Assembly (NCBI RefSeq): GCF_014203395.1
Contig: NZ_JACHIW010000001.1
Span: forward strand, 5,129,501 to 5,193,500
Direction: 5' to 3'
Length of the DNA: 64,000 nt
Origin: Saccharopolyspora phatthalungensis
GTDB taxonomy: Bacteria; Actinomycetota; Actinomycetes; Mycobacteriales; Pseudonocardiaceae
The notes below the pieces were generated by a model, which was not told the DNA's origin, searched no databases, and saw only the letters and a list, made by a program, of their open reading frames with translations. This document shows positions 1 to 8,393 of this stretch, piece by piece. The first letter of the stretch is position 1; each line of letters begins with the position of its first letter. Made by a program: the position numbers and the translations under genes.

Positions 1-1065
1 GTCGGCATCATTTCTCCCTTCAATTTCCCGGCGATGGTGCCGATGTGGTTCTTCCCCATCGCGATCGCCGCGGGCAACACGGTCGTGCTGAAGCCCTCGG
101 AAAAAGATCCGAGTGCGTCGCTGTGGCTTGCCGAACTGTGGAGCGAGGCCGGTCTGCCTCCAGGCGTGTTCAACGTCCTGCAGGGAGACAAGACCGCCGT
201 TGACGCGCTGCTGGAGAGTCCCATCGTGCGGGCGGTCAGCTTCGTCGGGTCGACACCGATCGCGCGGTATGTCTACTCGCGGGCAGCGGAACATGGCAAG
301 CGGGTACAGGCGCTCGGGGGCGCGAAGAACCACGCCGTCGTGCTCCCCGACGCGGACCTGGAGCTTGCCGCCGATGCCATGGTCAACGCGGGCTTCGGGT
401 CCGCGGGACAACGATGCATGTCGATCTCGGTCGTCGTCGCGGTCGGTTCGGTCGCTGACGACCTCGTTGCGAAGATCGCGCAGCGTGCTCAGTCGCTTGA
501 GGTCGGTGATGGAACGAAGGACGCCGATATGGGGCCGCTGGTCACCCGGCAGCACCGCGACCGGGTCGCGTCCTACATCGATGCAGGCGAGGCGGCCGGA
601 GCGAAGGTAGTCGTCGATGGCCGGCTCGTGGCGGTGCAGGACCGCACTGATGGGTTCTGGCTTGGGCCGACGCTGCTGGACCACGTCCGCCCAGGCATGT
701 CCGTCTACGACGACGAGATCTTCGGCCCCGTGCTCTCGGTGGTCCGGGTGGACACCTATGAGCAAGCCCTCGCACTGATCAACGCCAACCCCTACGGCAA
801 CGGAACGGCGATCTTCACCAGCGACGGTGGTGCGGCGCGACGGTTCCAAACCGAGGTGGAAGTGGGCATGGTCGGCATCAACGTGCCGATCCCGGTCCCG
901 ATGGCTTACTACAGCTTCGGCGGCTGGAAGAACAGTCTCTTTGGCGATACCCATGCCCACGGCATGGAAGGCGTCCACTTCTTCACCCGCGGGAAGGCGG
1001 TGACGGCACGCTGGGCCGATCCGAGCCGCCGTGGACTCGATCTCGGCTTCCCCAGCAACCACTGA
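1..1065 (+). CDS. mmsA: Methylmalonate-semialdehyde dehydrogenase (CoA-acylating), 3' part
   Basis: The frame is open from base 1, so the gene is cut by the window edge; 354 residues are visible of a family usually near 500. The visible part starts in the substrate/NAD-binding region (SPFNFPAMVPMWFFPIAIA), has the catalytic Cys in GQRCMS at about visible residue 139, and carries the EIFGPVLSV stretch of the aldehyde dehydrogenase superfamily. The PMWFFP and CMS context is that of MmsA, which oxidises malonate or methylmalonate semialdehyde to acetyl- or propionyl-CoA with NAD and CoA in the cytosol. A dehydrogenase gene follows almost directly, so the two probably act in sequence (alcohol to semialdehyde to acyl-CoA). 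Other CoA-independent aldehyde dehydrogenases cannot be fully excluded without the N-terminus. Confidence 0.85.
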   Translation, partial: VGIISPFNFPAMVPMWFFPIAIAAGNTVVLKPSEKDPSASLWLAELWSEAGLPPGVFNVLQGDKTAVDALLESPIVRAVSFVGSTPIARYVYSRAAEHGKRVQALGGAKNHAVVLPDADLELAADAMVNAGFGSAGQRCMSISVVVAVGSVADDLVAKIAQRAQSLEVGDGTKDADMGPLVTRQHRDRVASYIDAGEAAGAKVVVDGRLVAVQDRTDGFWLGPTLLDHVRPGMSVYDDEIFGPVLSVVRVDTYEQALALINANPYGNGTAIFTSDGGAARRFQTEVEVGMVGINVPIPVPMAYYSFGGWKNSLFGDTHAHGMEGVHFFTRGKAVTARWADPSRRGLDLGFPSNH

Positions 1066-1069
1066 CCGG

Positions 1070-2242
1070 ATGAATGGCGCGATGACAACTCAACTTTCTT
1101 TCCCGCGATTCACCCGGATCGGCGCCGGGGCAGTCGACGAGCTGGGCACTGTCCTTACGCACCTGGGCCTGAAGCGGCCTCTGGTGGTGACCGATTCTTA
1201 TCTGACCACGACGGGTACCGCCGAGCGGCTCACGAAGGCCCTGGTCCGTGCGGGGCTCTCGCCACGGCTGTTCTCCGGGACGGTGCCTGACCCGACCACC
1301 GCGTCTCTCGAGGCTGGGCTCGACGTTGCCGGAGCACATGACGCGGACAGCGTGATCGGCTTCGGCGGTGGGAGCCCGATCGACACGGCCAAGGCGCTGG
1401 CGGTGCTGGCTGTCAACGGCGGTCGGATGCGCGACTACAAGGCTCCGCATGTCTACACCGGTCCCGCGCTGCCGATCATCGCGGTACCCACGACTGCCGG
1501 CAGTGGCTCCGAGGCTACGCAGTTCAGCGTGATCAGTGACAGCGAGACCGATGAGAAGATGCTGTGTCCGGGACCATCGTTTCTTCCCATCGCCGCGATC
1601 GTCGACTTCGAACTGACCATGTCGATGCCGGCCCGGCTGACCGCGGACACCGGCGTCGACGCGCTGACCCATGCGATCGAGGCCTACGTCAGCCGTAAGG
1701 CGAACCCGGTCTCCGATGCGCTCGCGTTGTCGGCGATCCGCACGATCGCCGGCAACCTCGAGACGGCCTATCGCGATGGCCAGGACCGGGGCGCCAGGGA
1801 GGCGATGATGGTCGCTTCGACGCAGGCAGGGATGGCGTTCTCCAATTCCAGTGTCGCTCTCGTCCACGGCATGAGCCGCCCGATCGGCGCGCATTTCCAC
1901 GTCGCGCACGGCTTGTCGAATGCCATGCTGCTGCCCGCGGTGACGCGATTCTCGGTCTCGGGCGCTGTCGGCCGCTACGCCGACTGTGCCCGCACGTACG
2001 GGGCCGCGGGCGACGCGGACCCGGACGGCGTAGCGGCCGACAAGCTGGTCGAAGCTGTGACGCGGCTGTGCCGGGAACTCGATGTGCCCACGCCGAAGTC
2101 GTACGGAATCGACCGGCGCGAGTGGGACAGCCTCATCCTGACGATGGCCAAGCAGGCCGTCGCCTCCGGGTCGCCGGCCAACAACCCGAGAGTTCCAGGC
2201 ATTTCAGACATCGAGGAGCTCTACCGGAACGTATTCGACTGA
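1070..2242 (+). CDS. Iron-containing (group III) alcohol dehydrogenase
   Basis: A protein of about 390 residues of the Fe-ADH family, which oxidises primary alcohols or hydroxy acids with NAD(P). The nucleotide-binding motif GGGSPIDTAKALAV and the metal-binding histidines in THAIEAY, LVHGMSRPIGAHFH and HVAHGLSNAM are all visible. I chose ATG 1070, four bases after the mmsA stop; a GTG at 1031 would overlap mmsA, and ATG 1082 is also possible. Tight spacing after mmsA suggests co-transcription, and the pair could convert a 3-hydroxy acid to its semialdehyde and then to acyl-CoA. That substrate is inferred from context only; the family covers 1,3-propanediol, butanol, lactaldehyde and maleylacetate reductases. 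The 237 bases that follow hold no gene. Confidence 0.82.
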   Translation: MNGAMTTQLSFPRFTRIGAGAVDELGTVLTHLGLKRPLVVTDSYLTTTGTAERLTKALVRAGLSPRLFSGTVPDPTTASLEAGLDVAGAHDADSVIGFGGGSPIDTAKALAVLAVNGGRMRDYKAPHVYTGPALPIIAVPTTAGSGSEATQFSVISDSETDEKMLCPGPSFLPIAAIVDFELTMSMPARLTADTGVDALTHAIEAYVSRKANPVSDALALSAIRTIAGNLETAYRDGQDRGAREAMMVASTQAGMAFSNSSVALVHGMSRPIGAHFHVAHGLSNAMLLPAVTRFSVSGAVGRYADCARTYGAAGDADPDGVAADKLVEAVTRLCRELDVPTPKSYGIDRREWDSLILTMAKQAVASGSPANNPRVPGISDIEELYRNVFD

Positions 2243-2479
2243 CCACCTCGCGCGGTTCGGCGGCGCAGCGCGTTACGCGGGCGGCGCGGCCGTCTACGCT
2301 CTACCGGCAACTATTGCAGCCAGATCGTTTACGCAGTACAGAGCCTTGTCGTTAACATCCATAAAACATGAGATGGGCACGAGTTACGTCGGCGCAATAC
2401 ATCGCGAGAGTCAACGAAACTGCGGGCTCATAGCCTCACGGACGTGACTTCAGAGCTTTCGCGACCGAAGGGAGCCGAA

Positions 2480-4303
2480 GTGGCCAACGAAGCCTTCACT
2501 GCGGCGAGTGTCCAGTTCGAACCGACACTGTTCGACAAGGACCGGAATATCAGCCGGCTGCTCGACCTGGTGGAACAGGCCGCTCATGCCGGGGCGAAGC
2601 TGGTGACGACGCCTGAGATGGCGACCACGGGCTACTGCTTCTTTGACGAAGCCGAAGCCGAGCGGATGGCAGAGCCGATTCCAGGCTCTACAGTGGACAG
2701 GTTCGCGGCCTTGGCTTCGGCCCACGGCATCCACGTCGTGCTCGGCATGCCGGAGCGGGACGTGGACAGCGGACTGCTGTACAACGCGGCTGTGCTGATC
2801 GGCCCCGACGGCGTCATCGGTACCCATCGCAAGTCCCACTCCTACATCGCCGAGCCGAAATGGGCGGCCCCGGGCAACCATGGCCACCAGGTCTTCGACA
2901 CCGCTGTGGGCAGGATCGCGGTGCTGATCTGTATGGACCTCCACTTCATCGAGACCGGCAGGCTCGTTGGCCTGGAGGGGGCCGACGTGATCTGTCACCT
3001 CAGCAACTGGCTCGCCGAACGGACACCGGCTCCTTACTGGATCAGCCGCGCCTACGAGAACGCGAGCTACCTGATCGAGAGCAACAGGTGGGGACTGGAG
3101 CGCGGCGTCCAGTTCAGTGGCGGGTCCTGCGTCATCGGTCCCGATGCCACGATCTTGGCGAGCCGGGACAGCGGTGACGGGCTCGTTTTCGCGACGATCG
3201 ACCCGGCCGCCGCGCGCGCGGCCAAACGCGCCGCCGATTCGTCGCTGTCACGGCGCAGGCCCGAGCTTTATCGAGAGCTGCAGAAGAACACGTACCTGTG
3301 GAACCCGTTGGAGTTCTTCCCCCTGTATGGCCGCAGCCCCCTTCCGCCAGGACGCGAAAGCGTCGTGACGGTGGTGCAGGAGAAGTTCACCGCGACCCCG
3401 GCGCACAACGCCGCCAAGATCATCGAATACGCCGACAAGGTCCACGCGCGCGATCGCGGCGAGCTGATTGTCTTTCCTGAGCTCGCGCTCTCCGGTGGCG
3501 CCGCGGCCGGTGGGCAGCTGCGATCTCTGGCCCGGGAATCCGCCAGGCAGGTAGACCTCCTTCTCGGTGCCTGTGCACGGCTGGGCGTATGGATGTTGGT
3601 CGGCATGTACGAGTCCGATGAGGACGACGATCGGGTGCACAACACCCTGTTCCTCCTCGGCCCTGGGGGTGTCGCCGCAAGGCATCGGAAAGTGCACTTG
3701 GCGGAAACGGAATCCGCGGTTGCCGCCGGTGATGTTTTCACCACGGTCGACACACCGTTCGGAAGAGTTGGCATCGCGCACGGTGACGATATCTGGCAGC
3801 CGGAGACCGGGCGCATTCTCGCGTTGCGAGGCTGTGATCTGGTGGTCGCTGGCGCAGACCTCCAGCACCGAATGACGCAAGGCCATGACGGCAGCACGAT
3901 CGAGCACGGGTATCCGATTCCGCACGGGGCCGACCCGGTGCATTGGCACCATATTCGGGTACGCGCGGGTGAGAACAATGTGTACCTGGCGTTCGCCAAC
4001 ACGCCGGCGGTGGGCGCGAGTGGCATCTTCGGGCCGGACACGTTCGCGTTTCCCCGAATCGAGCGTATGGCCGGCCGCGATTCGACCTGGGTATCCATGG
4101 TGGTGGACACCCGAGATGGCGGCGGGCGCTATCCGGCCACGACGGTTCGGCGCAAGGACCTGGTGTCGATGCGCCTCCCGCACCACTACGGGGCCCTTTC
4201 GGCGCCGACGCCCACCGAAGCGCCTCGTACCGGCGATGTGGAGGAGCGCGATGTCGCGTCCCACGACTCCGGTAAAGAACGCCAGTCGCTCGACGTGGGC
4301 TAG
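2480..4303 (+). CDS. Fused double carbon-nitrogen hydrolase (nitrilase/amidase fold), second domain catalytically impaired
   Basis: About 607 residues contain two nitrilase-superfamily domains in tandem; most members have one domain of about 270-350 residues. Domain 1 has the complete triad: Glu46 (PEMATTGY), Lys118 (HRKSHSY) and Cys151 (LICMDLHF). Domain 2 keeps Glu334 (FPELALSGG) and Lys404 (HRKVHLAE), but the nucleophile position is Gly435 ([11 protein letters not shown]), so it should not hydrolyse by the family mechanism. I chose GTG 2480 because GAAGGGAG lies 5 bases upstream; GTG 2444 in the same frame lacks a clear ribosome site. The gene precedes nitrile hydratase by 65 bases, so the likely job is to convert the amide from that enzyme to an acid, or to hydrolyse a nitrile directly. 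Substrate unknown. Confidence 0.82.
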   Translation: MANEAFTAASVQFEPTLFDKDRNISRLLDLVEQAAHAGAKLVTTPEMATTGYCFFDEAEAERMAEPIPGSTVDRFAALASAHGIHVVLGMPERDVDSGLLYNAAVLIGPDGVIGTHRKSHSYIAEPKWAAPGNHGHQVFDTAVGRIAVLICMDLHFIETGRLVGLEGADVICHLSNWLAERTPAPYWISRAYENASYLIESNRWGLERGVQFSGGSCVIGPDATILASRDSGDGLVFATIDPAAARAAKRAADSSLSRRRPELYRELQKNTYLWNPLEFFPLYGRSPLPPGRESVVTVVQEKFTATPAHNAAKIIEYADKVHARDRGELIVFPELALSGGAAAGGQLRSLARESARQVDLLLGACARLGVWMLVGMYESDEDDDRVHNTLFLLGPGGVAARHRKVHLAETESAVAAGDVFTTVDTPFGRVGIAHGDDIWQPETGRILALRGCDLVVAGADLQHRMTQGHDGSTIEHGYPIPHGADPVHWHHIRVRAGENNVYLAFANTPAVGASGIFGPDTFAFPRIERMAGRDSTWVSMVVDTRDGGGRYPATTVRRKDLVSMRLPHHYGALSAPTPTEAPRTGDVEERDVASHDSGKERQSLDVG

Positions 4304-4368
4304 CCGGAACTCCATTATCGGATTCCGCGAATTCGTTGAAATATCGCTATTGCAGGGAGTTGGAAACT

Positions 4369-4995
4369 ATGGATCAAATCACTCGTAGTGATGGCTACAC
4401 CCAGCCGCCGCCCTACGTGGCGCTGCGCATCAAGGCGATTCAATCGCTGCTTGTGGAAAAGGGTTTGGTCGCCCAGGACGCGCTCGACGAGGTCGTTGAC
4501 ATCTATGAGAACCGTATCGGGCCGAAGGACGGCGCAGCGGTGATCGCACGGGCCTGGGTAGAACCAGAGTTCAAGGCGCGGCTCCTCGAAGATGGAATCG
4601 GGACGCTCGCTGAGCTCGGCATGACCGGGTTCGAGGGTGCGCATGTGCTGTTCGTCGAAAACACCGATCAGGTACACAACGTCGTGGTGTGCACACTGTG
4701 CTCGTGCTACCCGTGGGCGGTGCTCGGCCTACCGCCGGCCTGGTACAAGGCCCCGCAGTACCGGTCCCGCGTGGTGCTGGAGCCACGGAAGGTCCTCGCG
4801 GAGTTCGGCACCACGGTCCCGTCGGAGAAGGAAATCCGCGTGTGGGACAGCACGGCTGAGATCCGGTACATCGTCATACCACAACGCCCGTCGGGAACCG
4901 AGGGGCTCTCGGTCGATCAGCTCGCCGAGCTGGTCAACCGCGACTCCATGATCGGGACCCGCTTCGCCACGCCTTATGAAGGAGCAGCGGCATGA
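4369..4995 (+). CDS. nthA: Nitrile hydratase alpha subunit, cobalt type
   Basis: A 208-residue protein, the normal length for NHase alpha, which hydrates nitriles to amides in the cytoplasm. The metal-binding claw reads [10 protein letters not shown]; Thr in this motif (Ser in iron enzymes) marks the cobalt type, and its cysteines are post-translationally oxidised in the family. The downstream LGLPPAWYK and YRSRVV stretches are typical. I chose ATG 4369 with AGGGAG 9 bases upstream; a TTG at 4336 is less likely. The stop overlaps the next start (ATGA), implying translational coupling. Gamma subunits of thiocyanate hydrolase and ToyJ of toyocamycin hydratase share this fold and motif, and the split beta genes next door make those the closest organisational relatives. 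Confidence 0.93.
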   Translation: MDQITRSDGYTQPPPYVALRIKAIQSLLVEKGLVAQDALDEVVDIYENRIGPKDGAAVIARAWVEPEFKARLLEDGIGTLAELGMTGFEGAHVLFVENTDQVHNVVVCTLCSCYPWAVLGLPPAWYKAPQYRSRVVLEPRKVLAEFGTTVPSEKEIRVWDSTAEIRYIVIPQRPSGTEGLSVDQLAELVNRDSMIGTRFATPYEGAAA

Positions 4996-5315
4996 ACGGC
5001 ATCCACGACGTCGGGGGCGAACACGGATTCGGCGCGGTCACGACCGAGGCGAACGAGCCGGTATTCCACGGCCAGTGGGAGCGGGACGTGTTCAGCGTGA
5101 TCGGAATCTACTTCGCCGCCGGGCTGTGCCCGCTCGACGAGTTCCGCCACTCGATCGAAGTGATGGATCCCGCCGAGTACCTCTCCACGCCCTACTACGT
5201 CCACTGGCTCCGCGCCGCGGAGAACCTCGCTTTCTGGAACGGCCTGTTCACCCCGGAGGAACTGCAGGCTCGTATCGAGGAGATCGAAGCGCACGAGAAG
5301 AGGGAGAGTGCCTGA
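4992..5315 (+). CDS. Nitrile hydratase beta subunit, N-terminal half as separate gene
   Basis: A 107-residue protein starting [14 protein letters not shown], the hallmark N-terminus of NHase beta. It then has the helical part ([24 protein letters not shown]) and stops where the beta chain normally continues into its SH3-like C-terminal half. The missing half is the next gene, in a different frame and with its own start (TGATG overlap at 5313-5317). This is the arrangement of three-subunit enzymes (thiocyanate hydrolase; toyocamycin nitrile hydratase ToyJ/K/L), where this piece is one full subunit. The ATG overlaps the alpha stop, so the subunits are translationally coupled. An artefactual split is unlikely because both halves have natural starts. 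Confidence 0.88.
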   Translation: MNGIHDVGGEHGFGAVTTEANEPVFHGQWERDVFSVIGIYFAAGLCPLDEFRHSIEVMDPAEYLSTPYYVHWLRAAENLAFWNGLFTPEELQARIEEIEAHEKRESA

Positions 5316-5674
5316 TGAGGTTGCTGCAAGCCAACGAGGTCTACGACGCGATCCGGACACCCACGAACTTCACCCGCGAGGAGACCGAACCGCCGCGCTT
5401 CACCGTCGGCCAGGAGGTCGTGGTCCGCAACCTCAATCCCAGGGGACACACCCGGCTTCCCCGATACGCCAAGGGACGCGTCGGTGTGATCGAGCGGCAC
5501 CACGGCTGCTTCGTCTTTCCCGATACAATGGCGCACGGTAAAGGGCCGCACCCTCAGCACCTCTACAACGTGCGGTTCACGCTCACCGAGCTCTTCGGCG
5601 ACCATGACGGTAACGCCGCGGACACCGTCTACATTGACATGTGGGAGTCCTACTTGGACCCGGTGACGTCATGA
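5315..5674 (+). CDS. Nitrile hydratase beta subunit, C-terminal half as separate gene
   Basis: A 119-residue protein corresponding to the C-terminal, SH3-like half of NHase beta: FTVGQEVVVRNLNPRGHTR, then LPRYAKGRVGVIERHHG, YNVRFT and a terminal VYIDMWESYL, all conserved in the family. It begins at ATG 5315 within the TGATG overlap with the upstream half-beta gene and ends in an ATGA overlap with the activator gene. With the two preceding genes it makes a three-polypeptide hydratase. Known enzymes of that layout act on thiocyanate or on the nitrile of toyocamycin; which substrate applies here cannot be told from sequence. Confidence 0.88.
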   Translation: MRLLQANEVYDAIRTPTNFTREETEPPRFTVGQEVVVRNLNPRGHTRLPRYAKGRVGVIERHHGCFVFPDTMAHGKGPHPQHLYNVRFTLTELFGDHDGNAADTVYIDMWESYLDPVTS

Positions 5675-6144
5675 CGCACTTCCTCGCTCCGGAAGAGAAT
5701 CCGGATAACAGTTTCGACCAGCCATGGCAGGTCGAGGCGTTCGCCACCGTTGTTTCACTCACTCGCCGTGGCGTCTTCACCTGGCCGGAATGGGCCGAAA
5801 CGCTCGCTTCGATCGCCGCCGAGCAACCCGCGGCTCCGGGGGAGACCATCACCACCGCCTACTACCGCCAGTGGACGGTGGCGCTCGAACGTCTCCTCGA
5901 CAAATACCTCGGCATGAGTGCTCCGCAACTCGACGAGCGGGTCGAACTATGGCGCCGCGCCTATCTCGGCACTCCGCACGGCCGGCCGATCGAGCTCGGC
6001 AACTACACCAACTGCCCGACGCGGCTTGCCGAGCACCATGACGAGCACGAGCACGGGCACGAGCATTTCATGATCAGCCGGGAAGAGCTTCTCGCGAAGG
6101 CGAAGCCGGTCGCCATAGACCGCGCGCGAAAAGCGTCCGTGTGA
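5671..6144 (+). CDS. Nitrile hydratase activator / cobalt-insertion accessory protein
   Basis: A 157-residue protein beginning at ATG 5671, overlapping the preceding stop. The N-terminal part (QPWQVEAFATVVSLTRRGVF, WPEWAETLA) resembles the helical N-terminus of NHase beta, as in the family of NHase accessory proteins (P14K/NhlE type), which form a complex with the alpha subunit and deliver oxidised, metal-loaded alpha. Near the C-terminus is a His/acidic run (HHDEHEHGHEH), suited to binding cobalt. Position directly after the structural genes is standard for Co-type hydratases. A GTG at 5641 would add ten residues and overlap the upstream gene more deeply. Confidence 0.82.
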   Translation: MTHFLAPEENPDNSFDQPWQVEAFATVVSLTRRGVFTWPEWAETLASIAAEQPAAPGETITTAYYRQWTVALERLLDKYLGMSAPQLDERVELWRRAYLGTPHGRPIELGNYTNCPTRLAEHHDEHEHGHEHFMISREELLAKAKPVAIDRARKASV

Positions 6145-6198
6145 CTGAAGAAAGCATCGACAGCCAAGTGGACCCCTGACCGCTCCGGAGCGTGCCCC

Positions 6199-7626
6199 TT
6201 GTCCCTGCGCATGTATTTCACCGGGCCCACCACCAGTTTGGACGACCAGGTCGAAAGCTATGCGACCTCGCGCGTACCAGCAAGCCAGCGGTGGCCCCGC
6301 CCAGCGGTGCTGCTGGTATTGACGGCGAACGTCACGGCGATGTTCTGGTTCTCTCTGGGCGGGCAGTTGGGTTTCCTGCTCGGCTGGCCTGGCATGCTAC
6401 TGCCGCTGGCGTACATGGTGCTGCTCGCGACCGTCTTCGGCAGCCTCATCATGCGGATCTCCAGCCGTGAGGGACTGTCGGTGCCCCTGCTCACCCGTGG
6501 CCTCGGCTTCGGCAGCAAGGGCGCGGCCGTGGCCTCTGTGGTTTACGGGTTCAACTACGTCTTCTACTTCCTGTTCGAAGGCAGCATCGTCGCGCACTCG
6601 CTGAGCCAGTTCTTCCACATATCGATCAACTCGTTCGCCGCGACCGCCGTGTTCGCGCTTGTCGGGTTGGCGGCCGTGGTTTTCGCGTGGCGCGGCATGC
6701 ACTCGATGAACCTGTTGCAGCGCTGGGGTACTCCGGTCTTCCTGGTTCTGTTCGTCGTGGGCATGATCATGCTGGCGCGCGGCTACGTGCTGGTCGGCCC
6801 TGGTCAGTGGGAAGCCACCGGCGGGGTGACATCGACCGCGCTGTGGCAAGGCTTCAACCTGGCCAACGGGCAGATCATCTTCCAGGCTCTGATCGCGACC
6901 GACTACGGCCGCTTCATCAAGAAGAGCGTCGGATACCGAGGCACCGGCGTGGTGATGCTCGTCGAGCTGCTCATGATCGCTGTCGTCATGCTCGTCGGAG
7001 CGCTGATCAGTTTCAGCCTCGTTCCCCATCTGGGCGATACATCATTGGCCACGGACCCCGGGGTCTATTTCGTCGCCTTCATGGGCCTGATCGGGGTGAT
7101 CTTCGCGGTCGTCACCCAGGTCCGGATCAACGTGGTCAACCTCTACTCGGGCTCACTGGCGCTATCCAACGCCTGGGACGCGGTCGCGCCGAGGAAGATC
7201 GGCCGCCAGTGGTGGATGCTGGCCCTGTTCATGGTGGGAATCCTGGGCTACCCGATCAACATCCTCAACTACACCGACACGTTCCTTGCCGTCACCGGGA
7301 TCATGACCAACACCTGGATCTTGATCCTGCTGGCCGACTACTTCGTCTGCCGCAAGCTGTGCAAGCGCGCCCCGACCGAGAACATCGATTACGAAGAAGA
7401 CCGGGTCCGGGCATGGAACCCCTGCGGCCTGATCTCCATGGCAGCGGGCGTGATCGTCGGTGCGCTCGGTGTCTTCGAGGTGTACCCGACCTACTACGCC
7501 TCGTTCTTGGCCATGATCATCGGGCCGGCCGTTCACATCCCGCTCACGTTGGCGACCCGCGGCCGATTTTACCTGCCGCGCAGCGCCCAATCGGCGGCCA
7601 CGAAGCAGGTGATCGCTTCACCGTAG
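6199..7626 (+). CDS. NCS1-family permease (cytosine/purine/allantoin type)
   Basis: A 475-residue integral membrane protein with about twelve hydrophobic segments, typical of nucleobase:cation symporter-1 (CodB-like) transporters. After a hydrophilic N-terminus (PTTSLDDQVESYATS) come the first membrane helix and the SVPLLTRGLGFGSKGA loop; PINILNYTDTFLAV and LILLADYFVCRK fit later family motifs. The start is TTG 6199 with GGAG 8 bases upstream; ATG 6211 is the alternative. It follows the hydratase activator by 54 bases in the same direction and may import the nitrile, amide or related N-containing substrate of the operon, which is inference. Confidence 0.8.
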   Translation: MSLRMYFTGPTTSLDDQVESYATSRVPASQRWPRPAVLLVLTANVTAMFWFSLGGQLGFLLGWPGMLLPLAYMVLLATVFGSLIMRISSREGLSVPLLTRGLGFGSKGAAVASVVYGFNYVFYFLFEGSIVAHSLSQFFHISINSFAATAVFALVGLAAVVFAWRGMHSMNLLQRWGTPVFLVLFVVGMIMLARGYVLVGPGQWEATGGVTSTALWQGFNLANGQIIFQALIATDYGRFIKKSVGYRGTGVVMLVELLMIAVVMLVGALISFSLVPHLGDTSLATDPGVYFVAFMGLIGVIFAVVTQVRINVVNLYSGSLALSNAWDAVAPRKIGRQWWMLALFMVGILGYPINILNYTDTFLAVTGIMTNTWILILLADYFVCRKLCKRAPTENIDYEEDRVRAWNPCGLISMAAGVIVGALGVFEVYPTYYASFLAMIIGPAVHIPLTLATRGRFYLPRSAQSAATKQVIASP

Positions 7627-7734
7627 GCCCCGCGGTCGCGTCGAGCGCACAACACCGCAACCAGGACCATCCCGTTCGAACGACACACAGGCCGGACGTC
7701 CCGGCGGCCTGATCAAGAGCAAAAGGAGCTGGCC

Positions 7735-8367
7735 ATGACCGCACAGTCTGAGATGATCGCGCCACCTGCCGCCACCCCGATCGTCGCCGCGCCGTCGGGG
7801 AATCCGATCATCGCCGGGCTGCCCGGATTCGTCATCGGGTCGATCGCACTGGCCCTGCAGCTGCTGGGTTTCGTGCCGGCGGATGCCGCGACGGTCGTAC
7901 TGCCCATCACCTTCGGTGCGAGTGCGATCAGCACCCTCGTGGCCACTTTGTGGGGGGTACGAGCCGGGGAGAACGCCGTGGCGGTCATTTTCGTCACCTT
8001 CACCGGGTTCTGGGTCAGCTACACCCTGCTCGTGATGGCCCTGACCCACAACTGGCTGGCGATTCCCGCCGAGCACGCCGGGCGCGCACAGGGGCTGTTC
8101 CTGCTCAGCTGGCTCGTCGTGATCGGGACCCTGACGATCGGATCGCTGCGCCTGCCCAAGACGTTCACCGCGGTCCTGCTCCTCGTCGACCTGTGCCTCG
8201 CGTTCAACCTCATCGCCGCGCTCGGCGGGAGCAGCTGGGCGGGAACCCTTGCCGGCGTGTCCGCCCTCGGTTTCGCGTTGATCGGCGCCTACTTGCTGAC
8301 CGGTGCGGTGATGGAGTCCGGCGGGGGTAAGCCCTTCCCCGTCGGGAGTCCCCTTCTGCGTCGGTGA
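7735..8367 (+). CDS. GPR1/FUN34/YaaH-family transporter (acetate/succinate type)
   Basis: A 210-residue membrane protein with about six hydrophobic segments. NPIIAGLPGF just before the first membrane helix matches the NP-x-GL-x-GF signature of the AceTr family, whose members move acetate, succinate or ammonium. The start ATG 7735 has AAAAGGAG upstream; the 108 bases after the permease contain no gene. The stop overlaps the next reading frame. In this operon it could handle the carboxylic acid released by nitrile and amide hydrolysis; this is inferred from position. Confidence 0.72.
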   Translation: MTAQSEMIAPPAATPIVAAPSGNPIIAGLPGFVIGSIALALQLLGFVPADAATVVLPITFGASAISTLVATLWGVRAGENAVAVIFVTFTGFWVSYTLLVMALTHNWLAIPAEHAGRAQGLFLLSWLVVIGTLTIGSLRLPKTFTAVLLLVDLCLAFNLIAALGGSSWAGTLAGVSALGFALIGAYLLTGAVMESGGGKPFPVGSPLLRR

Positions 8368-8393
8368 CCGGTATCTCGGCGAGAGGAGCGGCC

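Noticed and set aside
2346..2374. Promoter for the nitrile operon (TTGTCG, 17 bases, TGAGAT)
   Set aside because: The -10 box matches consensus at only three positions; the AT-rich stretch is suggestive but not enough.
5313..5317. Sequencing error splitting the nitrile hydratase beta gene
   Set aside because: The split falls at a natural TGATG coupling site at the domain boundary, as in known three-subunit enzymes, so a true split is more likely.
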